Shown here piece by piece: positions 17,801 to 28,330 of a stretch of DNA of 64,000 nt. Below the pieces are notes generated by a model. It was not told where the DNA came from, made no database searches, and saw only the letters and a list, made by a program, of their open reading frames with translations. The position numbers and the translations under genes are program-made. Source of the stretch: Globodera rostochiensis (taxonomy: Eukaryota; Nematoda; Chromadorea; Rhabditida; Heteroderidae); assembly GCA_018350325.1 (NCBI GenBank), contig JAEVLN010000003.1:2885101-2949100 (forward strand). Direction: 5' to 3'. Position 1 is the first letter of the stretch; each line of letters opens with the position of its first letter.

Positions 17801-18091
17801 GAACGAAGGCCAACGAACGAATGGTGCCCCACACAATGCAAATCAAAGCCATCACGTACAACGAAGAATAGGCCATCACCTGACAAATTGGACAGATTCA
17901 TTAAAAATTAAATGGACAAAAAATAAGTGATGGCTTCAACTCTTTCCAAATTCTAAATTTGAACGAAACGAAGAAATTACTAAAAATAAATCTAAAGGGT
18001 TTTTTCACTTTACCTGTTCCTCAAAAGAGAACTGCGGTGCCGTTGTGTTTTGTGCCGCATCGGCCACTGGTGTGGATTTTGTTTCAGACAT
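14801..18091 (-). CDS. imp-2: Signal peptide peptidase, presenilin-type intramembrane aspartyl protease
   Basis: This ER-membrane protease cleaves leftover signal peptides within the bilayer. Ten exons in transcription order: 18091-18014, 17879-17689, 17406-17175, 17131-17029, 16338-16169, 16106-15939, 15891-15826, 15764-15662, 15605-15424 and 15055-14801. All phases agree, giving 515 residues against about 377 in human HM13. The extra length comes from a longer loop with an Ala/Thr/Asn-rich segment in exon 3 and a long charged tail. Catalytic motifs are present: YD in LFIYDVFWVF (Asp about 327), GLGD across the exon 8/9 junction (Asp about 374), and the PAL motif (residues about 435-437) in QPALLYLVP. 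The tail is Lys/Gln/Asn-rich and ends KKSK, compatible with dilysine-type ER retention. Intron 4 (16339-17028) and intron 9 contain repeats. The gene is divergent with the endoplasmin gene. Confidence 0.95.
15108..15240. repeat. CCCCGAC-type repeat island in signal peptide peptidase intron 9
   Basis: Short repeats of (A/T)CCCCGAC(A/C)A run between AGGGTTGGGGTTTTGGC and GTCAGGGGCAGGGTG. The same motif family and AGGGTTGG-type ends occur at 47.50-47.74 kb in another gene's intron. Confidence 0.75.
17474..17615. repeat. Palindromic TCTCGA-rich element in signal peptide peptidase intron 2
   Basis: A roughly 140-bp island has internal inverted repeats (CCGAGAGTCTAGGTCTCG against CGAGACCTAGACTCTCGG) separated by GGAAATTTGTCGAAAACTC. 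Its reverse complement is nearly the same as 57325-57470 in the receptor gene. Confidence 0.85.
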
Positions 18092-19182
18092 TTAAACGAT
18101 TGAAATTGTGTGATCAAACCCAAAGTTTGAAAGTCTAAAAAGCAAATCAATTTATTAAAGAATTGTACATTGCTTATGAATAAACAGTGAATTTTCTTCA
18201 GTAAATTTTGTAAAATTGAAGGAACAAAAGAATTGAGAAGAAAAAGAGTGGCTGAAATGAGGACAGGCTTAAAAAGGCAGAAAGCCGAAATGCCCAAAAC
18301 CAAACTGCTTTTGCGCAAGAAGCCAAAAAGAAATGGATTGGTTGGCCACTTCAGGGCATTCGTTGTGATAATAGATTTTCAAATCTTTAAAAAAAATATT
18401 GTGGCGTTTTGTCCTCCCACCTCTCCCTCCTTTCCTCTTCGTCGTGGGTCGTCGTCGTCCCCTCGGGGGCTTTTGCGTCCATTTCAACAATGTCTTTGTC
18501 CATCTCTTCGAACAATTTCCGAACAGTCTTTTCCTATTTTCAATCTCTCTAACGCATCAAATCGATCGATTGGAAGATGTTCTGTCCGTCCATTCACTTA
18601 AGTTTGGGTCGAGCGAAGCGTCGTCACATTTTGATGTGTGGAAAAGATGGGGGAAGGAAATAGTTTTGACGAGAACAGCAGAAGGGTGGAAGTCGACGTG
18701 TCTCAACCCCATTCCATACGTGGCCTTCCCATCTGCCGGCCCGTCTTCGGCGTTTTTATTCGAGAAAATTCCTCCTCCTCCCGACAGATGACCCATTTAA
18801 TCATTTAATTTGTTCAATTCTCTTTACTTCCTTGTCCTGCTTCATCTTCATGCATATTGCGCATATATTTACATATATGTACATGACGATTGATGATGGC
18901 TTGACAAATTAGCAACTAATTTATTAATGTTGTAGGGGAGTTATAGTTTTTCTTTTTGGCAAGCATTGAAAAAAGTTATATGGCCAAAACGTACGGCTCA
19001 AAGCTTTTCAAATGCGTCAGAGGGTCTTAATATGTACTCTCTAAAATCTCAAAATATTTTTTTGACAAAAAGCAAACAATTTAAAATTAATTCAGGTTTT
19101 CAAACTTGACAATTGTTGTCAGATATCACATTTCACCTACCTCATCATCCAATAATTTGGACGAAGAACAACAGCGGCAATA
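18092..19182. promoter_or_regulatory. Shared divergent intergenic region between signal peptide peptidase and endoplasmin
   Basis: The start codons of the two ER genes lie 1.09 kb apart, head to head, so this interval must contain both promoters. No coding exon is supported here. I did not find a confident ER-stress element by eye. A CAG acceptor-like site precedes the endoplasmin ATG by about 65 bp (TTGTTGTCAG). Confidence 0.6.
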
Positions 19183-22100
19183 ATGATCTCCAGGCGGGTG
19201 TTTTACATTTGGGCTGTCGCAGTATTTGCTTTGGCAGGTGGAATTTTAGTGGGCTTCTGTTGCAAAAAAAAATTGTTCAAAATCAAAAAAAAAAAAAATT
19301 CAGCAATTTCGCCCAACTTTTCCATCGCCGACAAGGGCGCGGATGTGGACGAAATCATTGATGAGCCAACGGTTGAGACACCGAAGAACGGCGTTGGCAA
19401 AGGCACCGATGACCAAGCAGTGCAGCGGGAGGAAGAGGCGATCAAATTGGACGGACTGTCTGTCTCCGAGTTCAAGCAGCTCAGGGAAAGTGCCGAAAAG
19501 CATCAATTCCAGGCCGAAGTCATCTATTTTTCAAAAAAAAAAAACTCCATTTAATCCCATCCGGTTAAGGTCAGTCGGATGATGAAGTTGATCATCAATT
19601 CGTTGTACCGAAACAAAGAGATTTTCCTTCGTGAACTCATTTCCAACGCGTCCGATGCACTCGACAAAATTCGGTTGATTTCGTTGACGAATTCGAGCGC
19701 TCTCGCGGAAACGGAAGAGCTTTCCATCAAAATTAAGGTTTGATGCTTTTCCCCCTTTTTTTAAAACATTTTTTAGTAATTTTTTTGTTTTAGGCCGACA
19801 AGGAAAATCACATTTTGCACATCACCGACACGGGCCTTGGCATGACCAAGCAGGACATGATCAACAACCTGGGCACTATTGCACGGTCGGGCACCAGCGA
19901 ATTCATCTCCAAACTGCTCGACTCGTCAACTTCATCAGACCAACAACAGGCAAGTGGGGTGGAATTGTGGCATTGGCATTTTTTTCTGTCATCCTTTTTA
20001 TGTTAAAATTCGAAATCAATTAAGTTTAAATTATTTTTTTAGGACTTGATTGGTCAATTCGGTGTCGGTTTCTACTCGGCATTTTTGGTTGCTGACCGTG
20101 TGGTGGTGACCAGCAAACACAACGACGACAGCAAGCAGTACATTTGGGAGTCGGATTCCTCCCAGTTCAGCATTGTCGAAGACCCTCGGGGGCCCACCCT
20201 TCTGCGGGGCACCCAAGTGTCGCTGCACCTCAAGGAGGAGGCCTACGACTTCCTGGAGCCCGACACGCTGAAAAAGTTGATCCAGAAATACTCCCAGTTC
20301 ATCAACTTCGACATTCTCTTGTGGCAGTCCAGGGTAGGGGCAGTTGGAAATACCATTTTTTACTGAAAAAAACAACGAATTTTTTTATAGACTGAAACAA
20401 TTGAAGAGCCGGTGGAGGAGAGCGAGGAGGAAAAGGAGGCTGAAGAGAAGAAAAAGGAGGAGGAGAAGAAGCCGGAGGAGGAAGAGGAAAAGAAGGAAGA
20501 CGAACTGGAAGAGAAGAAGCCCGAGGAAGAGGAGGGAAAAGAGGAGGAGGTGGAGAATTTTTATTTTTATTTTTTGCATTATTTTTTTATTTTAAAAAAA
20601 TAGGAGAAAAAGCCCAAAACAAAAATGGTGGAGAAGACGCTGTGGGACTGGCAGAAGGTGAACACCATGAAGCCCATTTGGATGCGAAAACCGGCCGAAG
20701 TGGTGGAGGATGAGTACAAGGAGTTCTACAAGTCCATCACCAAGGACTTTGACGAGCCGTTGGTTTGTTCACTTTCTTCTTTCTTTCTGAAAAGTGTTGT
20801 GACGGAACTTTGTGCTTCTTCAGGGCCATGTGCACTTCACGGCCGAAGGAGAGGTCAGCTTCAAGTCCATTCTGTACGTGCCGAAAACGTTGGCCACGGA
20901 TGCCTTCCAAAACTACGGGAAGACGGAGGACAATATCAAGGTGAACGTTTTGGACTATATGGGCGCGTTGATTTTAGCGAAATAAATGACATTTCTTTTC
21001 AAATTTTCAGTTGTACGTCCGCCGGGTGTTCATCACCGACGACTTCCAGGACATGTTGCCCAAATATTTGTCCTTCATTCGGGGCATTGTGGACTCGGAC
21101 GATTTGCCGCTGAATGTGTCACGCGAGAATCTGCAACAGCACAAATTGTTGAAGGTGATCAAGAAGAAGTTGGTCAGGAAGGTGCTGGACATGTTGAAGA
21201 AGATTGCGCCCGAGAAGTTCGACGAGTTCTGGAAGGTGACATAAATTACTTTTTTTTTAGATTGTTGGTTTTTGTGGTGGTTACGCGTTTTCCTTTTTAG
21301 GAGTACTCAACCAACCTGAAGTTGGGCGTCATGGAGGACCCGTCCAACCGAAACCGATTTGGCCAAACTGCTTCGCTTCCGCAGCTCCGCTGACCCGGAG
21401 AAACAGACCACGTTGGAGGCATACGTCGAGCGCATGAAGGAGAAGCAGCAGGGAATCTACTACATGGCCGGCACTTCCCGTGGGTTTTGTTTTTCATAAT
21501 GAATGGCATTTGACGGCACGTTTTTTTCCGAATTTTATTCAAAATTTTCTAAATTAAATTGGACGCTTTTTAAAGGCGAAGAAGTGGAAAATTCACCGTT
21601 CGTCGAGCGTCTGCTTAAGAAGGGCTTTGAAGTTCTGTATCTGACCGAACCCGTTGACGAGTACTGTATCCAGGTGGGCATGACCACTTATAGTAGAAAT
21701 TGAATATTTTCCCGAAGTTTTAGTCGATGCCCGAATTCGAGAGCAAGAAGTTCCAGAACGTGGCGAAGGAGGGACTTAAGCTTGACGACGGAGGCAAATC
21801 GGAGGAGCAGCACAAACTGTTGGAGGAACAGTTCAAACCGTTGTGCGACTGGCTCAAGAACAAGGGCTTGAATGACAAGGTGAAGAGGGGGGGGGGGCTG
21901 GGGGCGTACACCTCTTACATTTTTTTCGAAATTTAAATACATTTAAAATAAATTATAGTAATGGAATTATGTTTTTGGATTTTGGTAACAATCCAACCCA
22001 ATTTTAAGATTGAAAAAGCCGTTGTCTCTCAACGCCTCACCAAATCGCCGTCGGCTTTGGTTGCCTCTTCGTGGGGATGGTGCGCGCGGATTTCCGATGT

Positions 22101-22800
22101 ATTTGAATGATCGATTGATTTGCATCTTTCTTCAGGTCTGGCAACATGGAACGGATCATGAAGTCGCAGGCGTACGCCAAGGCGCGCGACCCGTCCCAGG
22201 AGTTCTATGCCAAAATGAAGAAAACGTTTGAAATCAACCCGCGCCACCCGGTGGTTAGGGAACTGCTCCGACGAGTCGAGGAGGATGCGGAGGGTGGGAA
22301 ATTAAAGATTTTTTAAATTCTGTTTTTTGAATAAAACTACTCTAATGAATTTCAAATAATTGGTTGGGGAATTTAGACCCTGTGGCCCAGTCCACCGCCC
22401 ATTTGTTGTTCGAAACGGCGACATTGCGTTCTGGGTACTCCCTGGACGACCAAGTGGGCTTTGCGGAACGCATTGAAGGCGTAAGTGTATAATCCCATTC
22501 AAAAATTTATTTTTTTAATTGAGTAATTAACTGAAAATGACCCAAATGACTACGACTGACTGACGGACTAACATTGTTCAGATTTTGCGCAAAACTTTGG
22601 ACTTGAGTGCCACGGCTGAGGTTGAGGAAGAGCTTGAAATTGTGGAAGAGGAAGAGTCCGAGAAGAAGGCGGAGGAGGGCGACGATGAAGAGGCAGGGGA
22701 GCAGAAGAAACAGGAGCAAGAACATGGAGAGGAGGAGGAGGAGAAGAAGCTGGTCGTGGAGGAGGAAGGAGAGGAACAAACACCGCATGAAGAACTGTGA
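19183..22800 (+). CDS. enpl-1: Endoplasmin (GRP94, ER-resident Hsp90), with a one-base frameshift in exon 10
   Basis: An ER-lumen ATP-dependent chaperone. Sixteen exons: 19183-19237, 19304-19518, 19570-19737, 19794-19949, 20043-20333, 20391-20549, 20604-20762, 20824-20940, 21011-21235, 21301-21479, 21576-21673, 21724-21879, 22009-22079, 22136-22293, 22377-22480 and 22582-22800. An N-terminal signal peptide ([13 protein letters not shown]) precedes the GHKL ATPase domain ([32 protein letters not shown]), an acidic Glu/Lys linker (exon 6), the middle domain ([20 protein letters not shown]), and a C-terminal domain with an acidic tail ending HEEL, a KDEL-like retention signal. About 842 residues if repaired. 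At about 21356-21359 the sequence reads CGATTTGGCC where CGA-TTG-GCC is expected. The extra T shifts the frame to a stop about 30 bases later, while the downstream code is intact. Intron 4 is GC-AG. The frameshift may be a homopolymer sequencing error. Confidence 0.95.
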
Positions 22801-23854
22801 GCGCGCGGAACGAACAAAAAGGAGCTTTAGTGTGCCTTCGGGCGCGAAATGAATTGATGATCTGTTTTTGGATGCCTGGGGGGATTTGTGTCTTTGTTTT
22901 TTATTTGTAAACATTGGAATTTTCGGAGTGAAAACGAGAGAAAGAAAAAGAGTTCATTGGTTGGTCACTTTTCTGATCTTGCAAAAAGCACGTTTTATCC
23001 ACCTTTTGAATGTTGTTTTTTCGGTTATCTGAAAAAATTCCCGGTCCTGCGGCGGCTCTGGACCGTCCCCAACCCTAAGTTGAAAAATGTGTTCATGAGA
23101 CTTTTCACTCGCAGCCAACAAGTTCAAGAGGTTTTGGAATTTGGGCTATTTTCTTTTTCCTATTTTTTGTTTGTTTGCTGATGGTTGTCATAATGAGGAG
23201 GCGGCGGTGGCAGGTTGTTGTTGTGATATGTGCGACATTTTGAGGACATTTTTGTGTTGTTGTTTCGCATTTGTTCTAATTTATTATTTCGTTGTCATCA
23301 AAATTTACGTCCATCTTGTTTTTTTTTCCACTTATGACAGCCCCCACATTTCCATTGACTCTCCCCTACCTTTTCTTCATTTTTGTACGGCAATAAATTT
23401 GACTGTTTTTGGTCCGGAAACCCCCTCCCCCCCCCTCCATCTGTTTGGGCCAAGCGGAAACTGTTTCTGCTCAAAACAATTACAAAATCTACAGATTCTT
23501 TTTGCGCAACTTGATACAATCAATACATCTGGACATAATTTTGCTAGGGACCAAGAACACACATTAATGATATGTAAGACCCCGAGCAGAAAGAATTTAC
23601 GACTGTACACAAAATAGTACATTGACACCAAGGAGGGCAAAAACACAACTCGAACAATAGGGGGCATTTGTCAAATTTCAATTGGGCTAAACAAAAGATT
23701 CACCGAACCACGGAAATAATGGATAATCAAAAACAGAAAGGGGTCCACCATGCTCCTTGAACGACGCGGAGGGATTGGCAAATTGGTAAAAATGCAATAA
23801 AGTGAAAAATGCCATGTGTAAAAGGAGGGGGGCTCAGACTCCGATTTCGATCGA
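22801..23854. other. 3' flank of endoplasmin and convergent intergenic region
   Basis: Includes the endoplasmin 3' UTR and low-complexity T- and C-rich sequence. Open frames here are short and not protein-like. No gene supported. Confidence 0.5.
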
Positions 23855-24624
23855 TCACATTGCCTCATTTTTGAACGCGCTGCCGCTGCGCTTCCGTTTC
23901 ACCGAAAAACGTTGCTGCTCTTCCTCGTCCTTTACGGGCGCAAACTTTTGCTTGAATTCGTCAATGGCCCAGCCGCAACCATCGGACAACTGCAGAAAAA
24001 AAAGTGGTACCGATTTTGTGAATTTTTGGTTCAAAATTTTGGTTTTCGCCAAATCATTAATTTGTAAAAAAAAATGATTTGACAAAACAGTCCGGAAACG
24101 ACTTCAATAATATGTTTGTTTTGTTACTAACGCAATGCCAAAATTTCGCGCCCAGCCCTTAACAGAAGACAAAAACGAATTGAGTGTGTGCAACTGACCA
24201 ATTTGGACGCCGACTCCCACGTGTCGTCTGCCGAATCGTAGCCCTCCCAGTGCACGCGGTACTCCTCCCGATTTTTGCGCTTTCTCATGCCGGAGATGCG
24301 GTCGATGTTGAACACGCCGGGCGGCAGCTCCGACTCGTCCCAGTCGCGGAAACGGCACATCGCCTCTGATTGCCCGATTGTTTCGTCGTGGCGCGTGGTC
24401 CAGCCCTTTTGAATTTCAAATGTTTAGGCAAATTACCCAAAACAAAATTTGTTAAAATTTCTAAAAATTAAATTCACTTGAAAGCAAATTCCCCCACCCC
24501 CTCACTTGTACTCACTCACCACGTAGTGAATTCTGTAGAAGAGGCGCCCCATAACTTGCTCTTTGCCCACTATTTTTGCCGCGTACTCGTTTTCCTTCCA
24601 AAGGCATCGTATCTTTTGCCCCAT
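23855..24624 (-). CDS. Chromo-barrel plus chromodomain protein (putative histone-methyl reader)
   Basis: Three exons: 24624-24520, 24405-24199 and 23989-23855. Phases are 0 at both junctions, giving 148 residues from the ATG in MGQKIRCLWKENEYAAKI. The first part resembles MRG15/MSL3/ARID4-type chromo barrels (FYRIHYVGW...HDE). The second part is a canonical chromodomain (VFNIDRISGMRKR...YRVHWEGYDSADDTWE...), with its C-terminal helix in exon 3 (GWAIDEFKQKF). A basic tail (VKRKRSG) suggests nuclear location. CTCTTTCAG lies 15 bases before the ATG. It could be a trans-splice acceptor, or a cis acceptor that joins, in phase, to the coiled-coil exons at 25.3-26.3 kb. The domain calls are firm; the 5' end is not. 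Confidence 0.82.
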
Positions 24625-24801
24625 CAGCCATTGCCTTGTCTGAAAGAGATCGGAATCTTAAAAGCAAAACAAAAAACACGGGAAAAGGTTACATGGGTAG
24701 AGTCACCGACCGATCTCTGTACGGGGGGGGGCAAGAGTTATACCGGCTAAAAATCCGTAAAAACCCTTATCAGCAACAAAAAAAAAAAGTTGTACGGGGT
24801 T

Positions 24802-25087
24802 CACTGGCGTATCCAGGGGGGGGGGGGGGGGAAACAGGGGAATTCCCCCCCCCCGAAATGAAATTTGAAGAAAAAAAAACAAGAGGGGGGACCCTTTTGT
24901 TTTGCACTTTTACAACTTTTTGATCAATTTTCTTAACAAATTGCCATCAAAAATCAAAAATTTTTTCCCGGCGGCGCCTATCGGCACCGCCGGGCCGTTC
25001 CTGGCGCTCAAATGGGATTGCCATCTGAGCGCCGCGCTCAGATGGATCAATTCCCCCCTCCGAAATTTTTTTCTGGCTACGCCCCTG
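24802..25087. mobile_element. hAT-like miniature element with 8-bp target duplication
   Basis: A 286-bp element bounded by CACTGGCGTATCCAGG and CTGGCTACGCCCCTG (inverse CAGGGGCGTAGCCAG). It is flanked by the exact 8-bp duplication ACGGGGTT at 24794-24801 and 25088-25095. The interior has C/G runs and GGCGGCGCCTATCGGCACCGCC, which also occurs in the element at 41.96 kb. There is no coding capacity. Confidence 0.85.
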
Positions 25088-25240
25088 ACGGGGTTAACCA
25101 CTACAATTTTGATGACTGAAGTTGTGCATGACAAATATTACACCCTTTGATCCCGTTTAATCCGCCGCCTTTTATGGACCCCCAGGGGGAGGGAGCCTTT
25201 TCACCCGGTCCACCCCCTCTCCGGGATCTCAGTCCCAGCC

Positions 25241-26342
25241 TTACCCGTAATAACAAACAAAACAAAACAGAAAAATCATGAAAATGAATACCGCCAAATC
25301 GCCGGAAACGGTCGCTCGAGGACATGGCGCAGAAGAGGAGGAAGACGGCGTCGTCGTTGCTGACGCGGCGGTGGTGGAGGAGGAGGCAGACGAATTGACA
25401 GCGGGCAAAGTGCCACCGGAGACAGTTCGACTTCGGTCAGCAGCATGAAACGACGGGTGCTGAACAGCGCAAAGGACAGAGGATGCCGCCGTGCCGGAGT
25501 AACAGTTGCGGTGCGGACGATGCAAAGTGCCGGGGCCGTTGGCGACGGACGACGCATTGTTGTGCAGTGATTCGTAAGCGGTCGTCCAACAGGACAGACC
25601 TTAAGCATTTTTTTGTTCTTCAAATTTATATAAAATGCTCATAAATAAAACAAAATGAACGTCTCCCGCCCGCCCCATCGAAACCCAAAACTGGCACCCT
25701 GACTGTTGTTGAACAGAATACTGTGTGTATTTAAGCTAACCTCCATTGTTGTTCAATTGTTTGGCGCTCTCCATCTCATGACCATCGCTTTTCTTGTACA
25801 GCTCCGCGTTCCGGCGCGCCATTTGTGCCTCTTGTCGTTGTTGCTGTTTCAGTTGACGTCTAAGCGACAAAACGTGCCGTTCCGCTTCGGCCAGACGTTG
25901 AGCTACCACCGCACTTTTGCTGTTCTGCTGTTGGAAGGAGATGGGAACGGCGGCGGAGAACGGAGAATGATTTGAAATGCACGCATTGGCACTGCCATGG
26001 ACGACATCCTCTCGATGCGACGACGGCGTCATGCCGAGAAACTATTATTTAAAAAACAATCTATTTTGAGGAATGACAAAATTCGGGTTGGTGAGCAGTG
26101 ATTTTTGATTGAGAAAAAAAGGAAATTGCATGTTTGAACTAATTGCAGAGGTTAAAAACGAACCAAAAAAAGCACAAAAATATTTGGAGGATCGGGTTGG
26201 AGGGGTGCAACAACGGCATAAATCACCGAATTACCTCAATTTCCATGTCATTTTCTGTCCGTTTGTCCTGCTTCATTTTGCTGCTGAATTCGTCAGTGCG
26301 CGACTTCCACCAATTAATGCCGGAATGTTGCTGGGGTTGCAT
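25241..26342 (-). CDS. Coiled-coil protein, either tail-anchored or the 5' part of the chromo gene
   Basis: Exon 1 is 26342-26235 (MQPQQHSGINWWKSRTDEF), exon 2 is 26041-25741, and exon 3 starts at 25599. Junction phases agree (0, then 1). Exon 2 encodes a Gln/Arg/Glu-rich coiled coil (AQRLAEAERHVLSLRRQLKQ). Exon 3 encodes a Ser/Thr/Ala-rich region. If exon 3 is read to its first stop (25241), the protein has 255 residues and ends in a hydrophobic segment (LAVFIFMIFLFCFVCYYG) that would be a tail anchor. That segment is T-rich and starts with GTATTC, so it may instead be intron: a donor after residue DLA is phase 0 and matches the chromo-barrel exon acceptor at about 24640. Both models are open. 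I do not recognise the coiled-coil part. Confidence 0.6.
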
Positions 26343-26918
26343 AAAGAAGCAATGGTAAAATGAAAAGTTTAAATACAAGCTCTGAAATATTAACCCTTAT
26401 ACCGAAAACCAAATTCTATTTTTCTATTTTTTTGACGCACGCATTCAACAAAAATCGTCGTCATAAATTCAACAATTCTTGGACAGGGGAAAGGGACGTT
26501 TCGTTCATTCGTTCCTGGCCGTTTCGTTCAAATCAACGAGTTAATTTATAATCAAAAGTTACCAAAGAACTCTTATTTTCTGACTAAATTTCCAAGGTTT
26601 AACATAGAGCATTCGATTCGTTGGCAACGCGAACTTTCGAAAAATTCAAAATTTTTTCAAAATTATCTTTAGACTGTGCTGGAATTTTGGAATTTTCAAA
26701 ATTTCCTGAGAAGTTACAGAATTTTCCGCTCAAAGCGGTAAATTTTGGAATTTCCCGTAACATATACCGCTTTCTCTTTTAAAACGAGAATTTAACCATT
26801 TATTGGCTCTGCAGATATTCCCTTTTCCGTTGTAATATGCTTTTAAAAGCAATTTTATTTTTATTTGGCATTCTTTTTAATATTTGGACGAACGCCCAAA
26901 GGTCGTGAAAACAAAAAA
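26343..26918. other. Divergent intergenic region
   Basis: Between the coiled-coil gene and the TFAM-like gene. It contains a dispersed repeat piece (AAAGTTACCAAAG ... AAGGTTTAACATAGAGC ... TTCGATTCGT) also seen at 33.35-33.44 kb. No gene. Confidence 0.55.
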
Positions 26919-28128
26919 ATGGCTCTCTGCCAAAAGTTTGGTCGACTTTTAATCGGCGTTGAAGCCCGCTTCTCTGCTCGTACTGGGTAAGTGAATTTGG
27001 TTTTGGGCTAAAATCTAAGGAAATAGCAAGGATAGGTTTGGATTAAAAAATTTAAGTTTTTTGGTTGAGAGAGTGGAAAATGATACCAATTTGTGGTCAC
27101 AAAAATGTTCACTAGTCAGGTTTTTCAATTTAGCGTAACAAATATCTCGACAAGGCTTAATCAGTCGTCTGCTCCCACGCAGATTCCCTCTCGGCTTCCA
27201 TCATACAAAAAGCTAAATGCTTTTTCACTTTTTACGAAGGATCAACTGGCGGGGCAAAGTGGAGACCCAAAATTATTGAAAATTGTTTCGACAAATTGGA
27301 AGAATTTGAGTGAGAAGGAAAAGCAGGTTGTCGTCATCAAGTTAAATGAGGCTAAACCACTCATTATACAATGTTTAGAATTACTATGAACGTGCTAAAA
27401 AGATCGGCGATGAGTTGAGGGACAAATTTGAAAAGCTCACAAATGAAGAGAAGAAAGATTTGTGGGATAAACATGTCGAGAAAAGGGACAAACGTCGGAG
27501 ATTGCAAATGAAAAGGAAGCTGCAAAAGGTTTTGTCGCGCTTTTCGACTAAATATTTAAAAAATAATTTTTTCTTCAATTTTTAGCATGTTTTAGTTTTA
27601 TGCAGAAACAAACCGTCCAAAGCGCCCTTTGGCATCGCATTTGGTTTTCGTGAAAGAATGCTTTGAGAAGCAAACCGAACCAATCAAAACGAGGGATGAG
27701 CGGAACAAAATTTTCGTCGAGACGAGCGAACAATGGCAACAGATGACGGATGCCGAAAAGCAGGTGGCCTATTTTTTTGTTTTCTTTCACGCTCAAAAAT
27801 TATAAAATTGAACTTTTTGGACCTTTCTAATATTGGGTTGATTCAAAACCACTGACAAATACAGTTTGAAAATGATTATCGCCTTAAAATTTTCCATCGT
27901 TCATTTTAGCATTTTGGGGGTGCCAGGATAAAATTATGTCTATTTTCTTGAGAATGCGCTAATGCCTCCATAATTTTATAGCCGTATGTCGTCCAGGGGC
28001 AATGCAATATTGCGAAGTTTCGCGTGGAAATGGCGGAATGGAAGCGAAAATATGCGAATGAAATTCGGGCGTGGAAAGAGGCGAAGGCCAAAGCTACGCA
28101 AAAAGGCATTATTATGGGCTTCAACTAA
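26919..28128 (+). CDS. Mitochondrial HMG-box protein, TFAM/HMG-5 type, copy 1
   Basis: TFAM-like proteins package mitochondrial DNA and help start its transcription. Five exons: 26919-26986, 27134-27326, 27379-27528, 27596-27763 and 27982-28128. All phases agree, giving 241 residues. The N-terminus (MALCQKFGRLLIGVEARFSART) is basic and amphipathic like a mitochondrial presequence. HMG box 1 covers roughly residues 40-120 (NAFSLFTKDQLAGQ ... NWKNLSEKEKQ ... YYERAKKI). Box 2 starts at NRPKRPLASHLVFVKE and includes QWQQMTDAEKQPYV. A basic helical tail ends in GIIMGFN. An inverted paralogue with the same five-exon structure lies at 50141-51583. Intron 4 (27764-27981) preserves the empty target site of a transposon found in the paralogue. 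Confidence 0.92.
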
Positions 28129-28213
28129 TTGAGATGATTTGTCCATTTTGTCTCTGAATTTCCATTGGTCCCTTTATTTAAAAAAAACCATTTTATTTCC
28201 CGTTTCTCTCAGC

Positions 28214-28330
28214 CAGGGACGCTCAATTCACCGAGGCCCTCTTTGATTGGAACATCGACGGCGACAGGGACGTAGACGAAAAAGAAGCCATTCACCAAAT
28301 GCTTTTGGAAGATTCAACCCATTTGGGTAA
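28214..28330 (+). pseudogene. EF-hand-like gene fragment
   Basis: After CTCTCAG the sequence reads a short coding-like stretch containing DWNIDGDRDVDE, which fits a 12-residue EF-hand calcium loop (acidic or Asn at 1, 3, 5 and 9, Gly at 6, Glu at 12), followed by a GTAAGG donor. A second decayed copy (ACGACAGGGACGTAGACGAAGAAG) lies at about 28622-28700. No complete gene is visible. Confidence 0.4.

Noticed and set aside
20385..20579. Leu/Phe-rich minus-strand membrane-like frame
   Set aside because: Antisense of the Glu/Lys-rich linker exon of endoplasmin.
25284..25448. Plus-strand acidic 54-codon frame (MNTAKSPETVARGHGAEEEE)
   Set aside because: Antisense to exon 3 of the minus-strand coiled-coil gene, whose exons join in phase; the acidic run mirrors a Ser/Thr-rich coding stretch.
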